DNA of 8,672 bases from an uncultured Solobacterium sp. (GCA_938041275.1 CALISH010000009.1:1-8672), one strand, 5' to 3'. Positions 1 through 7,807 are shown, counted from the first letter of the stretch. The notes: generated from the letters alone by a model not told the origin. Numbers and translations: made by a program.

Positions 1-45
1 CGAGAAGCGAGAGCTGGCGACCAAACCATTTATGCCTCACTTTGA
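1..45 (+). other. Probable edge of a neighbouring gene (3' end of a + strand CDS, or 5' end of a - strand CDS)
   Basis: On the + strand, frame 1 is open from the first base and reads REARAGDQTIYASL followed by TGA at 43-45, which looks like a protein C-terminus. The first 40 bases contain 22 G/C, far above the AT-rich DNA that follows, so this is probably the edge of a gene of different origin. A competing reading exists on the minus strand: an ATG at 29-27 (MVWSPALAS, running off the window) has a GAGG ribosome binding site at 38-35 with a 5-base gap and a TATAAT box at 56-51, but no good -35 box. Fourteen codons are too few to name a product or to settle the strand. Confidence 0.35.
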
Positions 46-483
46 TATAAATTATATCATATTAAAACAGAGAAAGAAAATTATACAAAAACTCACTTTA
101 CTTATAATTAAATATAGACGTAAAGTTATATATACAATATAAAAATATTGAGACGTTCATGTGAATATAAGAGATTCAAGATTATAAAGTGGAAGCTTAT
201 AAACGATCCTGTACACAAGCTAAAATTGATTCTACCTAAAGTATCAATTTTATCTTTTATGAGATATTAAAAAGGTAATGGTACACTAACAATGTTTTAT
301 AAAGTCGCAGTTATATAGTATAAATTTGGAAATAAACACCTTTAATCTGATGAATATTATGTTAATAAAAAAATTTGAATAAAACTACCATAAATATTTA
401 TCCAAAAGCAAGTGTTACCTGAGCAAAAGAATGATTAACTAAGTATAAAATGTTTTTCTATTAATTTCGTCATCTACTACTAG
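46..483. other. AT-rich non-coding stretch, no supported gene
   Basis: I read both strands in all frames and found only short open stretches broken by stops, none with a start plus ribosome binding site and none with a recognisable motif. A 10-bp AT-rich inverted repeat (221-230 with 243-252, loop of 12) is present but has no T-run and almost no G/C pairs. One copy of the octamer TAGTGTAC (minus strand, 288-281) lies here and recurs in two other intergenic gaps. No tRNA or other RNA gene was recognised. It may be decayed coding DNA at the edge of the island. Confidence 0.5.
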
Positions 484-2025
484 TTACTGAAACCTATAAG
501 ATTCATCTGGTTTTATTTTGCGTATCTTGCAAATATATTCATTTAATATCTCTGATGTCAAAAAAGTACTTTGTAATTTATGCAAATAATTATCGTTTTT
601 ATAAAATATAGGAGCTAGATAAATTGGACCAATTGCATAATACCTATCATCACTAAAATTTCTTTCAAAACTAATTTTTGATTCAACAGAAATTACTCCC
701 TGCTTCAATCCTAAATCTAAATAACCACTTCTAACTTTATCACTATCAACCTCTATCTCATTATTAATTAAAGACTTATAATTTGTCTCCACTCCATTTA
801 TAACATATGGTTGTAGTGGACCCAAATCTAATAATAATAAAGATGCATAATCAGAAATATCAGCATATAGCCATATTTTCCTCAATGAAAACTCTAGAAT
901 TGTATGTGTTTTTTTTACTTTAATTTTAATAATATTTGTATTCTCATCATACTCAATACCACTTATTTCTTGATTAGAGAATCCTGTATTATACCAGATA
1001 TCTTGACTATCTAAATTCTCTTCTATAAACTCATTTAAATTAGTCAAAATACGAGTAAAATACCCTTTATTATCTAAAGAAATTAGCCTATTATCTGAAT
1101 CCGGATAACTTTTTCTAATTAAATCAGTAAATTGAATATTTAAATTTAGTAGTCCTAAAAATTTTTCTTCTTTTTCTAATTCAACAGTCTGTATTAGTTT
1201 TTTTTGTTTTTCATTTTTTATAAATTTTTCAATTTCATCAATTGATTGAAATCTATCTTCAGCTTTACTTTTTAAGCATTTCTCAAGTAATGGTTTAATC
1301 AAGGTATTTTCATAGTTTTTAATTTCAGTTAAGCCTGATAGCGTACAATTTTCAAGTATCCAATATAATAATTGCCCCATTGAAAATATATCAGAAGCAT
1401 AAGTAATCTTACCATGTTTCTCACTCTGTTCCGGTGCCGAAAATTTATAATTTGCCAATCTATCACCAGGTTTAGTTATACTATAATCCATATACTTGGC
1501 AATACCGAAATCAGCTAAATAAAATCTTCCACTATTATCCATTAATATATTCTCAGGTTTTAAGTCTCTGTGAATTATATTGTTATTATGAATCTGATTA
1601 AGAGCATTAAGTAAAAAATCCAATAGTTTCTCATAAAGAGATATTCTATCATCACTATACTCCCTTACAAATTCTTTCAAAGTACAATGATATCTTTTCA
1701 TAACATATAAGTAATAAACACTATTGTTAATAGTAATACTTTCAAAACATAAATATGCTGCTAACATGGTTTTCTGATAATTCTCAAGAGATTGTATTTT
1801 AAAATATTCATCTTTAAAACGCTTTAAGTCACTACCTTGTGTCTCCTTACAAAAAAATTTAAGAACAACCTCTTGACAATCTAATTTTCCAGCATAAATC
1901 AGACTACTTCCACCCTGACCAATTTGTTTTAAATCTGTTATATTTCCCCATGCAAAAATAAGGTTATTTCCGTTTTCTTTTATATAATGGCTAATATTCT
2001 TAATATTTTCATCTTGTATACTCAT
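484..2025 (-). CDS. Soluble Hanks-type serine/threonine protein kinase with unrecognised C-terminal domain
   Basis: This is a eukaryotic-like protein kinase that would transfer phosphate from ATP to Ser/Thr in the cytoplasm. Numbered from the ATG at 2025 (513 residues), the sequence shows the glycine loop IGQGGSSLIYAG (about 35-46), the ATP-binding lysine in VVLKF (K56), a candidate alpha-C glutamate (about E73), the catalytic loop HRDLKPEN (152-159, catalytic Asp154), DFG (172-174), APEQ (197-200) and the helix-F aspartate in SDIFSMG (about 212). All catalytic residues are present, so it should be active. The kinase domain ends near 275. The remaining 240 residues match nothing I recognise and contain no PASTA repeats. 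No transmembrane helix is evident, unlike cell-wall PknB/Stk1 kinases. An in-frame GTG lies at 2034, but ATG 2025 is preferred because AAGGTGA (2037-2031) lies 5 bases upstream. Position beside an R-M operon suggests a phage-defence role, as known for staphylococcal Stk2; that is inference. The gene is very AT-rich. Confidence 0.9.
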   Translation of the reverse strand: MSIQDENIKNISHYIKENGNNLIFAWGNITDLKQIGQGGSSLIYAGKLDCQEVVLKFFCKETQGSDLKRFKDEYFKIQSLENYQKTMLAAYLCFESITINNSVYYLYVMKRYHCTLKEFVREYSDDRISLYEKLLDFLLNALNQIHNNNIIHRDLKPENILMDNSGRFYLADFGIAKYMDYSITKPGDRLANYKFSAPEQSEKHGKITYASDIFSMGQLLYWILENCTLSGLTEIKNYENTLIKPLLEKCLKSKAEDRFQSIDEIEKFIKNEKQKKLIQTVELEKEEKFLGLLNLNIQFTDLIRKSYPDSDNRLISLDNKGYFTRILTNLNEFIEENLDSQDIWYNTGFSNQEISGIEYDENTNIIKIKVKKTHTILEFSLRKIWLYADISDYASLLLLDLGPLQPYVINGVETNYKSLINNEIEVDSDKVRSGYLDLGLKQGVISVESKISFERNFSDDRYYAIGPIYLAPIFYKNDNYLHKLQSTFLTSEILNEYICKIRKIKPDESYRFQ

Positions 2026-2030
2026 ATGAA

Positions 2031-2037
2031 TCACCTT
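2031..2037 (-). promoter_or_regulatory. Ribosome binding site of the kinase gene
   Basis: AAGGTGA reads on the minus strand and ends 5 bases before the ATG at 2025-2023. It extends the AAGGAGGTGA anti-16S complement and decides the start in favour of ATG 2025 over the in-frame GTG at 2034, which lies inside this site. Confidence 0.75.
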
Positions 2038-2046
2038 ATGATAATA

Positions 2047-2074
2047 ACCATAAATCCAAAAGACCTCGTTTCAA
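2047..2074 (-). promoter_or_regulatory. Tentative kinase promoter
   Basis: The minus strand carries TTGAAA (2074-2069), 16 bases, then TATGGT (2052-2047), a fair -35 and a weak -10. Transcription would start near 2040 and leave a leader of about 15 bases just long enough for the ribosome binding site at 2037-2031. The 600-base gap to the preceding gene makes a separate promoter likely, but this particular assignment is uncertain in such AT-rich DNA. Confidence 0.3.
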
Positions 2075-2141
2075 ATAATAAACTACTGTACACTAAAATA
2101 AGTTAATTTATCTTCACATATTATTAGCTTATTTAAAACTA

Positions 2142-2557
2142 TCAATATCTATAAACTCCCTCAATATTTGTAGTCATAACTTCTCTAATCTTCAAAATAT
2201 GAAATAAGTATTTTTGATTTTCCCAATCATTAGAATTTTTCTACAATAAAGAATCTTCACCGTCAGTTATAATCTTTATTTTAAGCCTTCTAAAAATTAG
2301 TAACTCTCTTTATTATTATGAATACAAAAGTTTATCGTAAAATAATAATATCTATGATTATGCTTAACTTCTATATGAAACTGAGTGCCCCATATCCAAT
2401 GATCTGTATTATCACTTTCATTTATTATATTAATAATATTATGATTACTATTGTTAATAAATCTAATCAATTAAGTCCAAAAATCATACCGTTTTACTAT
2501 AGTTTTATTTAAATCGTTTTTATCTAACATAAGAATAACAATTTTTACAAAATCATT
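2142..2557 (-). pseudogene. Decayed protein-coding remnant, family not recognised
   Basis: One minus-strand frame from 2557 down reads protein-like sequence (NDFVKIVILMLDKNDLNKT...) to a TAA at 2473-2471. It then continues in the same frame for 57 codons that include DHWIWGTQFHIEVKHNHR and YYYFTINFCIHNNKESY, up to a TAA at 2299-2297. A second frame, shifted at about 2300, continues with LKIKIITDGEDSLL, a TAG at 2243-2241, and NSNDWENQKYLFHILKIREV, ending in TGA at 2144-2142. Aromatic-rich, balanced residue use in consecutive pieces suggests one gene broken by about two stops and a frame change. No start or ribosome binding site survives. I do not recognise the family. It separates the R-M operon from the kinase. 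The opposite-strand ORF at 2318-2512 is judged to be its shadow. Confidence 0.4.
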
Positions 2558-2645
2558 CTATATCTATACAATTTCAAACTTAGAAATGGATTATAAATCT
2601 CCAATACGATATACCTAATAATTAGCATAATATAATTTACTATCT

Positions 2646-5600
2646 TTATACTTCAAAATATCTATCAACTAACGCTTGTATTTTCCCATCTTTAGCATAA
2701 GGTATGGTATCTTCTTGTACAAAGTTCTTTCTACTTACATCATCCCCAATTGGTCCAAAGATAAAGTTTGTAGCAATGCGATAGATAATAGCCGATGGTG
2801 CAAATCCATACACTTGATTTTCAAGAATATGTTTTAATCGTGCTGCATCATCCGGAAATTGTTGTTTCATAGATTCATTATTATATAAACGTTTAACCAA
2901 TTCCGCGATATATAATCCTGATTTCATATATAGATCAATATATGTTTTGGTTGAATCATCAAAAATATTAGGATTTTCTTTTTCTAGTTCATCTACCATT
3001 CGTTTTACAACTTTTTTAGGAGTAAAGATTTGATTTGTTTGTTGAGGTGGAATGTAATCAAAAATATCTTCTGTATTCTCTTCAAAGTAATTGGCAAGCT
3101 CTGCTTTTTTACGGAGGAATTCAAGAATTGCTTCATTAAATGTTGGAGCATCAAATAAATGACCAGTAAAGTCTTCTCCACCATCACGTAGGTATTTAAA
3201 TTGCTCTAAAGTAATACCAGTAACTTCATGGAATACGTCTTCATCTACATAGGTATCAAAGTTTTCTAATGTGAGATTTTCGTTTCCATAAGCCATAAGG
3301 AAGCTTGGAATTGTTCTAGCAAATCCACGTAAATGGCCACGAATCTTTTCTTCATCACTACTCATACGGTTTTGTAGCTCTTCAACCTCTTGTCGTTTAA
3401 TAATCTCTTTAGGTAGATTTTGTAATGTACTAGTAATATCATTAGTGAACTTTTCTTTAAATTCAGTTTCAAGAGCAACAATAACTTCTTCTCGTTCTGC
3501 TTCAAATGCTTCTTTCTCTTCTGTAGTCGTAGCTGCTTTAATTTTTTCCTTATATTCTTCTTCTTTATGAGCAATAGCAACCTTTTGAGCACTTTCGTTC
3601 TCTTCAACTACAGTTTTAATTGCTTCTTTAATATCTTTTTCAATTCGTTGTGCTGCACGATTTTTTAAACCATACGTATCTTGCATTTCTCGAACAATCG
3701 GTGTAATAACAGGAGCCGTCACTCGACTAAGCATTTCCTCCAAGGTTGGTTTTAAGTCTTCATTACGTATCGTTTGTTCAATAGTATTAATCGAACTTCG
3801 TAATTTATCTCCAAATAAAACCTCTTGCTTATTAATAACAACTTCATCTGAAACAATTGGATTGTCATCATCATCTAAATTGACATCAACAATATCTATG
3901 TCATTGTTTCCCATAACAACTTTACCTTGAGATGCTTCAGGCAACTCACTTAGAATATCTAAAACAGTTTGAGTCGCTCTAAAAATACCAGCAATATTAT
4001 CGAATAAAAGATTAGACATAAAGCCACGTTTAACAACTTCTTGGGCTTTAATTTGCTTAGGAATCGTCATTACCTGAGCCGCATCAATCTCTACCATTCG
4101 ACCTAATGAGTCCTCAGCTATAACAGGAAAAAAGTTTAATAATTCACCGATATTCTCTTTTCTTTCATCAGTCGTACCATGGCCATTAGCAGTCGCCATA
4201 GATAAATCATTAGCAAATTTATCATAAATAATCAGTGTACGTTCTGGTGCAAAATCAAATACATAAGCCCGTTCTTTTCTATAGTGTTTACCTTTTTCTG
4301 TCCAAGAATATGGATTTTGTGCTCTAAAAGCAGCCTGCATATACTGAGCTGGTGACTTCATATTACATAGCATAATAACACCAGTCCATTCAGGTACGGT
4401 TACACCTGTTGTTAATTGTCCTACTGAAAGCGTAATTGTTTTCTCATGATCTGCTATAGCTTTACGAACAGCCGCTAGAGAACGAAGATTCTCAGTTCCT
4501 TCATCACTATTATGTTCATAAGCATTACCTGAACCTGCAGCTAATACAATTCCATAATTTTCAAAAGTAGGATGATTTTCCAATAATTTCATTAAAGCTT
4601 TAGCTGAATTCACACGATCTAAAATCCAAAATGTATGCTTTAATTCATTGCGTAGCTCTTTTGTAGAGAATGGATATTTTTCATTATGCGTTAATGTATC
4701 AAGCCACGCAACAACTGCTTCTTTATGAATAAATTCACCACTCTCATTAGTAGCAAAGAACTCATTCAAATCAAATGCATAATCATAGTTTTCACCATCA
4801 ACAGTTACACCATCATTAATGACATTTAAAACCATCTTAGACATTTGATAGGTAAACATATTCAATTGAGGTAATGCTTCGTATGGATTCTCACTTTCAC
4901 ACGTGCTATCCCAAGTTTTCTTAGCTTGTTGTTCATCTGCATATGACCAATTATAGATCTGTTCATCACTAAATTGACCTTTGGCGATTGATTTAAATGG
5001 TGTACCAGATAGATGTAACGTCCATTTTCTATGAATATTAGTGAAAGCAAAATCTGACTTACGAGTATCAACAGCTTCATGAGCTTCATCTATGATTACT
5101 AAGTCCCAATGTAAATCAGCAATCCACTTTAACTTATTATATTCACCACCAAAAAATTTAGATCCTTTCAAATCTTGTAAACTGATAAATGCAATCTGTT
5201 TAGCATCCTCAGCTTCACCAAGATAGGTTATAAACTCATCTCTACTCATAGATGGACGATCTTTTAATGAATCTGTACTACTAACAAACTTATATTTCGT
5301 ATTACTAGCAATAAATTGTTCAAAGTCATCATACCAAGAATTGGCAACAGCCGGACGATTTGTAAGCACTAATACATTGGTTGCATCTAATTGCTTAACT
5401 AAATCATAAGCAGACAAGGTCTTACCAAATCGTGGCTTAGCGTTCCACAAAAACTCACTATTTTCATGATTTCTAAAATAAGTTAATGTTTTATTTACAG
5501 CTTCTGCTTGCTCTCGGCGTAAAGTATACTCTTGACTTTTACCTGGTTGATAACCTGATATATCATGACGAATAAACTTGTTAAATAAACCTTCTGATTT

Positions 5601-5912
5601 CTCTGGTGTACCATTAAAGTAAAACCATTCTGTTTTGGGTCTACGTTCTATATCGTGGAACTTTAAAAAACCGTGAAAATCATGGTCTTTAAAATTTAGA
5701 CCTTTTTCTGGTCCATCTACATATTCAGCTAAATGATCCCATAAAATTTCTGTTTTAATAGCTGCCGTATGGGTTTGCTCACGAATACGAGTCTCCACAT
5801 CTCGCTCCGTGTACCCAATCTTAATCCACCCATCATTAGTGGTAACTTGCGGTGTAGTATATGCATAGATTTTAGGTTCTACAACCTTCCCTGTTTTAAT
5901 CTCTGTCCCCAT
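2646..5912 (-). CDS. Restriction/translocase protein: GIY-YIG-like nuclease, SF2 DEAH helicase, C-terminal methyltransferase-like module
   Basis: This 1088-residue protein is the likely restriction subunit, which would use ATP to translocate on DNA and cut unmodified sites with the adjacent methyltransferase. Residues 1-115 resemble a GIY-YIG/T5orf172 nuclease: KIYAYTT (14-20), GWIKIGYTE (28-36), RIREQ (42-46) and a possible metal-binding Glu in TEWFYF (about E95). The helicase core follows: Walker A AKPRFGKT (158-165), DEAH (275-278), SGTP (302-305), a motif V-like GQLTTGVTVPEW (498-509) and motif VI-like QAAFRAQ (526-532). A charged, probably helical/coiled-coil stretch covers about 770-860. 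The C-terminus (953-1088) has methyltransferase motif X-like NQIFTPKKVV, then IDLYMKSGLYI where DxxxGxG would be expected, and no NPPY. The ATG overlaps the stop of the methyltransferase frame (TAATG, 5914-5910), with only a weak, distant AGGG, so translation is probably coupled. No PD-(D/E)XK nuclease was seen. The nuclease assignment is the least certain part. Confidence 0.88.
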   Translation of the reverse strand: MGTEIKTGKVVEPKIYAYTTPQVTTNDGWIKIGYTERDVETRIREQTHTAAIKTEILWDHLAEYVDGPEKGLNFKDHDFHGFLKFHDIERRPKTEWFYFNGTPEKSEGLFNKFIRHDISGYQPGKSQEYTLRREQAEAVNKTLTYFRNHENSEFLWNAKPRFGKTLSAYDLVKQLDATNVLVLTNRPAVANSWYDDFEQFIASNTKYKFVSSTDSLKDRPSMSRDEFITYLGEAEDAKQIAFISLQDLKGSKFFGGEYNKLKWIADLHWDLVIIDEAHEAVDTRKSDFAFTNIHRKWTLHLSGTPFKSIAKGQFSDEQIYNWSYADEQQAKKTWDSTCESENPYEALPQLNMFTYQMSKMVLNVINDGVTVDGENYDYAFDLNEFFATNESGEFIHKEAVVAWLDTLTHNEKYPFSTKELRNELKHTFWILDRVNSAKALMKLLENHPTFENYGIVLAAGSGNAYEHNSDEGTENLRSLAAVRKAIADHEKTITLSVGQLTTGVTVPEWTGVIMLCNMKSPAQYMQAAFRAQNPYSWTEKGKHYRKERAYVFDFAPERTLIIYDKFANDLSMATANGHGTTDERKENIGELLNFFPVIAEDSLGRMVEIDAAQVMTIPKQIKAQEVVKRGFMSNLLFDNIAGIFRATQTVLDILSELPEASQGKVVMGNNDIDIVDVNLDDDDNPIVSDEVVINKQEVLFGDKLRSSINTIEQTIRNEDLKPTLEEMLSRVTAPVITPIVREMQDTYGLKNRAAQRIEKDIKEAIKTVVEENESAQKVAIAHKEEEYKEKIKAATTTEEKEAFEAEREEVIVALETEFKEKFTNDITSTLQNLPKEIIKRQEVEELQNRMSSDEEKIRGHLRGFARTIPSFLMAYGNENLTLENFDTYVDEDVFHEVTGITLEQFKYLRDGGEDFTGHLFDAPTFNEAILEFLRKKAELANYFEENTEDIFDYIPPQQTNQIFTPKKVVKRMVDELEKENPNIFDDSTKTYIDLYMKSGLYIAELVKRLYNNESMKQQFPDDAARLKHILENQVYGFAPSAIIYRIATNFIFGPIGDDVSRKNFVQEDTIPYAKDGKIQALVDRYFEV

Positions 5913-5914
5913 TA
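5910..5914 (-). promoter_or_regulatory. TAATG stop/start overlap (translational coupling site)
   Basis: The stop codon TAA (5914-5912) that ends the full-length methyltransferase frame shares two bases with the ATG (5912-5910) of the restriction gene. Ribosomes finishing the methyltransferase can restart here. They reach this stop only if the G tract at 6209-6201 is in the in-frame length, so coupling would depend on the phase state. Confidence 0.6.
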
Positions 5915-6208
5915 GTCCATAGCCCTCACTTTTGATTCAATAAAATCTATTTCATCTTGTGAAAGATTATATTTTTTGTACAATTGTTGGTCTATATTTT
6001 CAATAGGCTGAGACCAATCAATATCTGAGTTAGTAGAAAAATCTTGTAACGGAACAAAGCGCCATACACTAACAGGATTATCTTGTGTTATTTTTAATAT
6101 GCCCAACATGGCTCTGGTAAATTTACATTTTATATATTTCAAGCAAGATTCCGCATCATATTTACAATTAAATGCACCAAAACTCATAAAAGTTTCAGTT
6201 CCCCCCCC
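5912..6208 (-). pseudogene. C-terminal part of the methyltransferase, out of frame after the G tract
   Basis: Ninety-five residues follow the GGG codons in this frame (TETFMSFGAFNCKYDAESCL... to ...IDFIESKVRAMD), ending at TAA 5914-5912. They are the expected C-terminal end of the DNA-recognition region of this methyltransferase family: KYIKCKFTRAMLGILKITQ, then VWRFVPLQDF, then DIDWSQPIENIDQQLYKKY. This matches the usual ending of Eco57I-like R-M methylases as I know them. The upstream frame ends with STPLVGGG and this one begins GGGTETF, so the two join exactly if one G is removed from the nine-G tract. The frame stays open upstream to an ATG at 6253, but that ATG is out of register with the family sequence and has no ribosome binding site. 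This part is therefore not an independent gene; it is the silenced end of the methyltransferase. Confidence 0.85.
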
Positions 6209-7802
6209 CAACAAGGGGTGTAGAAAGCACTTCACCAATTGCACCACTACCATTTGATTTGGGTAGAAATACTTTATATTTATTTAAATTAGGATGATTA
6301 ATTATATAATCACTTCTTACCCATTTCAAAATACGTTCATTTTTCAATCTGCCTAAAATTTGTATATATGAAAATTCATCTCTAGGCTTTTTATCAAAAA
6401 AAATAAAAGATAGTCTTTCAAATATATTCGATGATAAATCAAATTCATGCCCTTTACTTAAATATTTATGAGCATCTGGAAAATCTCTATGTAATTTTTC
6501 TGTTAGTTTATAACTTGTTCTTGGATATATAATCGATATAATAGATTCACTAAATCTATCTCCTTTAACAACAGATTTATAAATACTTCCAAGTTCTGGA
6601 ATAGAAATAAAAATATCAATTGGTCCTAATATTTTCTCACAATCTCTATAGGTTATTGCTACTCCACCCTTTATATCTGTGTTAGGGAAAACTCTATAAC
6701 TAATCTGTTCATAATAATTAACTTTAAAGTGAGGATCATTTAACCGTTCTTTATTCCATGCTTTAGAAGTTTGTCCAGCATTAAATAAAAACCGTGCTGG
6801 TGTAATTAAACATACCTTATCAGCAAGTTTGAAAGCCTCATCCATAAAATAATTATAGATAGGATTACTACTTGAACTATCACCCTTAGTTTCCTCCTGA
6901 TACGGAGGATTACCAATTACTACATCAAATTTCATCATTTCATCTCCCTTTGAAATTGAATCTACAGATACTAACATTTTATTTTTCCAATCTTTGATAA
7001 GTGTAAACATATCCCCTTGCTGCTCTTGATTGTTTACTTCATCAAATAGATTGAGTTGAATATTATCCTTTGAATCATCTGAATATGGGGTCTGCTTAGT
7101 TAACCCATTCATTTGGAATATATTATAAGAGATAATAGTTGCTATTTGTTTGATTATCTTCATACTCGGTAATTTACCAAATTTATGATTATAGTATTCA
7201 CAGAATGATAGTAATAAGTTTTCTCTAGCTAATAGTAATGAGTCACCTTGTAATTCATAGCCATAACTTGATTCATAAGCTATTTTAGACCATTTAATAA
7301 ACTCTTTCTCCGTAGTTGATTCTTTCGTTATTCTTTGCAATTTTCGGTCTAAAAAACCAACACGCTTATCAACAGGAATAATATCTCCAGTTATTGAATC
7401 ATAACGAGTTACAATATATGGGGCCTCACCGCAAGCAAGCTCTAACCAACGTAAAGCAATGAAACTTTCAAAAGAAATATCCTCTATTTCACCCAATACA
7501 ATAGATACTTGCTTATCAACAAGCCAAGGTGGAGTAAATACTTCACCGCGTTTACGTGTACGTATCTCTTGATTTCGTTTATTCTTTTCAACACGTGGTT
7601 GAATAATGGAATCATAAGGACCTATAATTAGATTTTTTTTAATAGGCTGGTCAGCACAAAAAGGCTTCCCCATACCTTCGTAAGAAGGAGAAGCCCATAC
7701 AATATTTTTATTTGTAGTCCGATCTTTTAGTAAAATTGTCAACAGCGTTCCAGAATCATTAGCAATCCCTTCTTCGCTAATATCCACTGTTAATAATTGC
7801 AT
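6195..7802 (-). CDS. Eco57I-like adenine-N6 DNA methyltransferase with recognition domain, truncated by a G-tract frameshift (phase OFF)
   Basis: Modification (and probably specificity) subunit of the R-M system; it would transfer methyl from SAM to adenine-N6. Numbered from ATG 7802, motif X is RGEVFTPPWLV (85-95), the SAM motif I is LELACGEAPY (120-129), YGYELQGDSL (180-189) is the motif II/III region and NPPY (298-301) is the amino-methyltransferase motif IV. The recognition region starts at about 440 (HKYLSKGHEF, KYKVFLPKSNGSGAIGE). The frame ends PLVGGGN at TGA 6197-6195 directly after nine G. With eight G it would run 95 residues further to 5912, giving about 629 residues, the expected full length. 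The ORF is open to an ATG at 7856, but GAGG (7811-7808) sits 5 bases before ATG 7802, and a promoter placed at 7868-7840 would start the transcript inside the longer ORF, so 7802 is preferred. It is first in an operon with the restriction gene. Motif I lacks the last Gly of FxGxG, which I believe is usual in this subfamily. Confidence 0.87.
   Translation of the reverse strand: MQLLTVDISEEGIANDSGTLLTILLKDRTTNKNIVWASPSYEGMGKPFCADQPIKKNLIIGPYDSIIQPRVEKNKRNQEIRTRKRGEVFTPPWLVDKQVSIVLGEIEDISFESFIALRWLELACGEAPYIVTRYDSITGDIIPVDKRVGFLDRKLQRITKESTTEKEFIKWSKIAYESSYGYELQGDSLLLARENLLLSFCEYYNHKFGKLPSMKIIKQIATIISYNIFQMNGLTKQTPYSDDSKDNIQLNLFDEVNNQEQQGDMFTLIKDWKNKMLVSVDSISKGDEMMKFDVVIGNPPYQEETKGDSSSSNPIYNYFMDEAFKLADKVCLITPARFLFNAGQTSKAWNKERLNDPHFKVNYYEQISYRVFPNTDIKGGVAITYRDCEKILGPIDIFISIPELGSIYKSVVKGDRFSESIISIIYPRTSYKLTEKLHRDFPDAHKYLSKGHEFDLSSNIFERLSFIFFDKKPRDEFSYIQILGRLKNERILKWVRSDYIINHPNLNKYKVFLPKSNGSGAIGEVLSTPLVGGGN
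6201..6209 (-). repeat. Homopolymeric G9 tract, phase-variation switch
   Basis: Nine C on the + strand (nine G in the sense strand) form the only G/C run of this length I saw in the AT-rich window, and it lies inside a methyltransferase gene. Nine G give GGG-Asn-stop; eight (or eleven) G join both coding parts in frame. Poly-G tracts in mod genes are a well-established slipped-strand phase-variation mechanism. The current length reads as OFF. A homopolymer miscount in sequencing is the main alternative. Confidence 0.8.
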
Positions 7803-7807
7803 ATAAG

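Noticed and set aside
221..252. Inverted repeat downstream of the kinase as its terminator
   Set aside because: The 10-bp stem is almost all A/T, has a 12-base loop and no following T-run, and it lies more than 230 bases past the stop codon.
909..1205. A8 runs in the kinase gene (909-916 and 1198-1205) as further phase-variation switches
   Set aside because: The kinase frame is intact across both, and runs of eight A are not surprising in a gene this AT-rich; nothing suggests selection for them.
2318..2512. A 64-codon + strand ORF rich in hydrophobic residues, possible small membrane protein
   Set aside because: It has no ribosome binding site before its ATG, lies in very AT-rich DNA, and overlaps antisense to a more protein-like minus-strand remnant. 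It is best explained as the shadow of that remnant.
3005..5089. Three short minus-strand ORFs (3005-3187, 3362-3607, 4862-5089)
   Set aside because: They lie wholly inside the restriction gene in another frame and have low-complexity Leu/Lys-rich translations; they are shadows.
5912..6253. A separate 113-residue gene starting at ATG 6253
   Set aside because: Its first 15 residues are the methyltransferase sequence read in the wrong frame, there is no ribosome binding site, and the rest is the missing methyltransferase C-terminus.
484..7802. A BREX/Pgl-type system, because a kinase lies near a methyltransferase
   Set aside because: No PglZ phosphatase, BrxC/PglY ATPase or Lon-like gene is present. 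The kinase lacks PglW-type length, and the helicase is nuclease-fused and paired directly with the methyltransferase.
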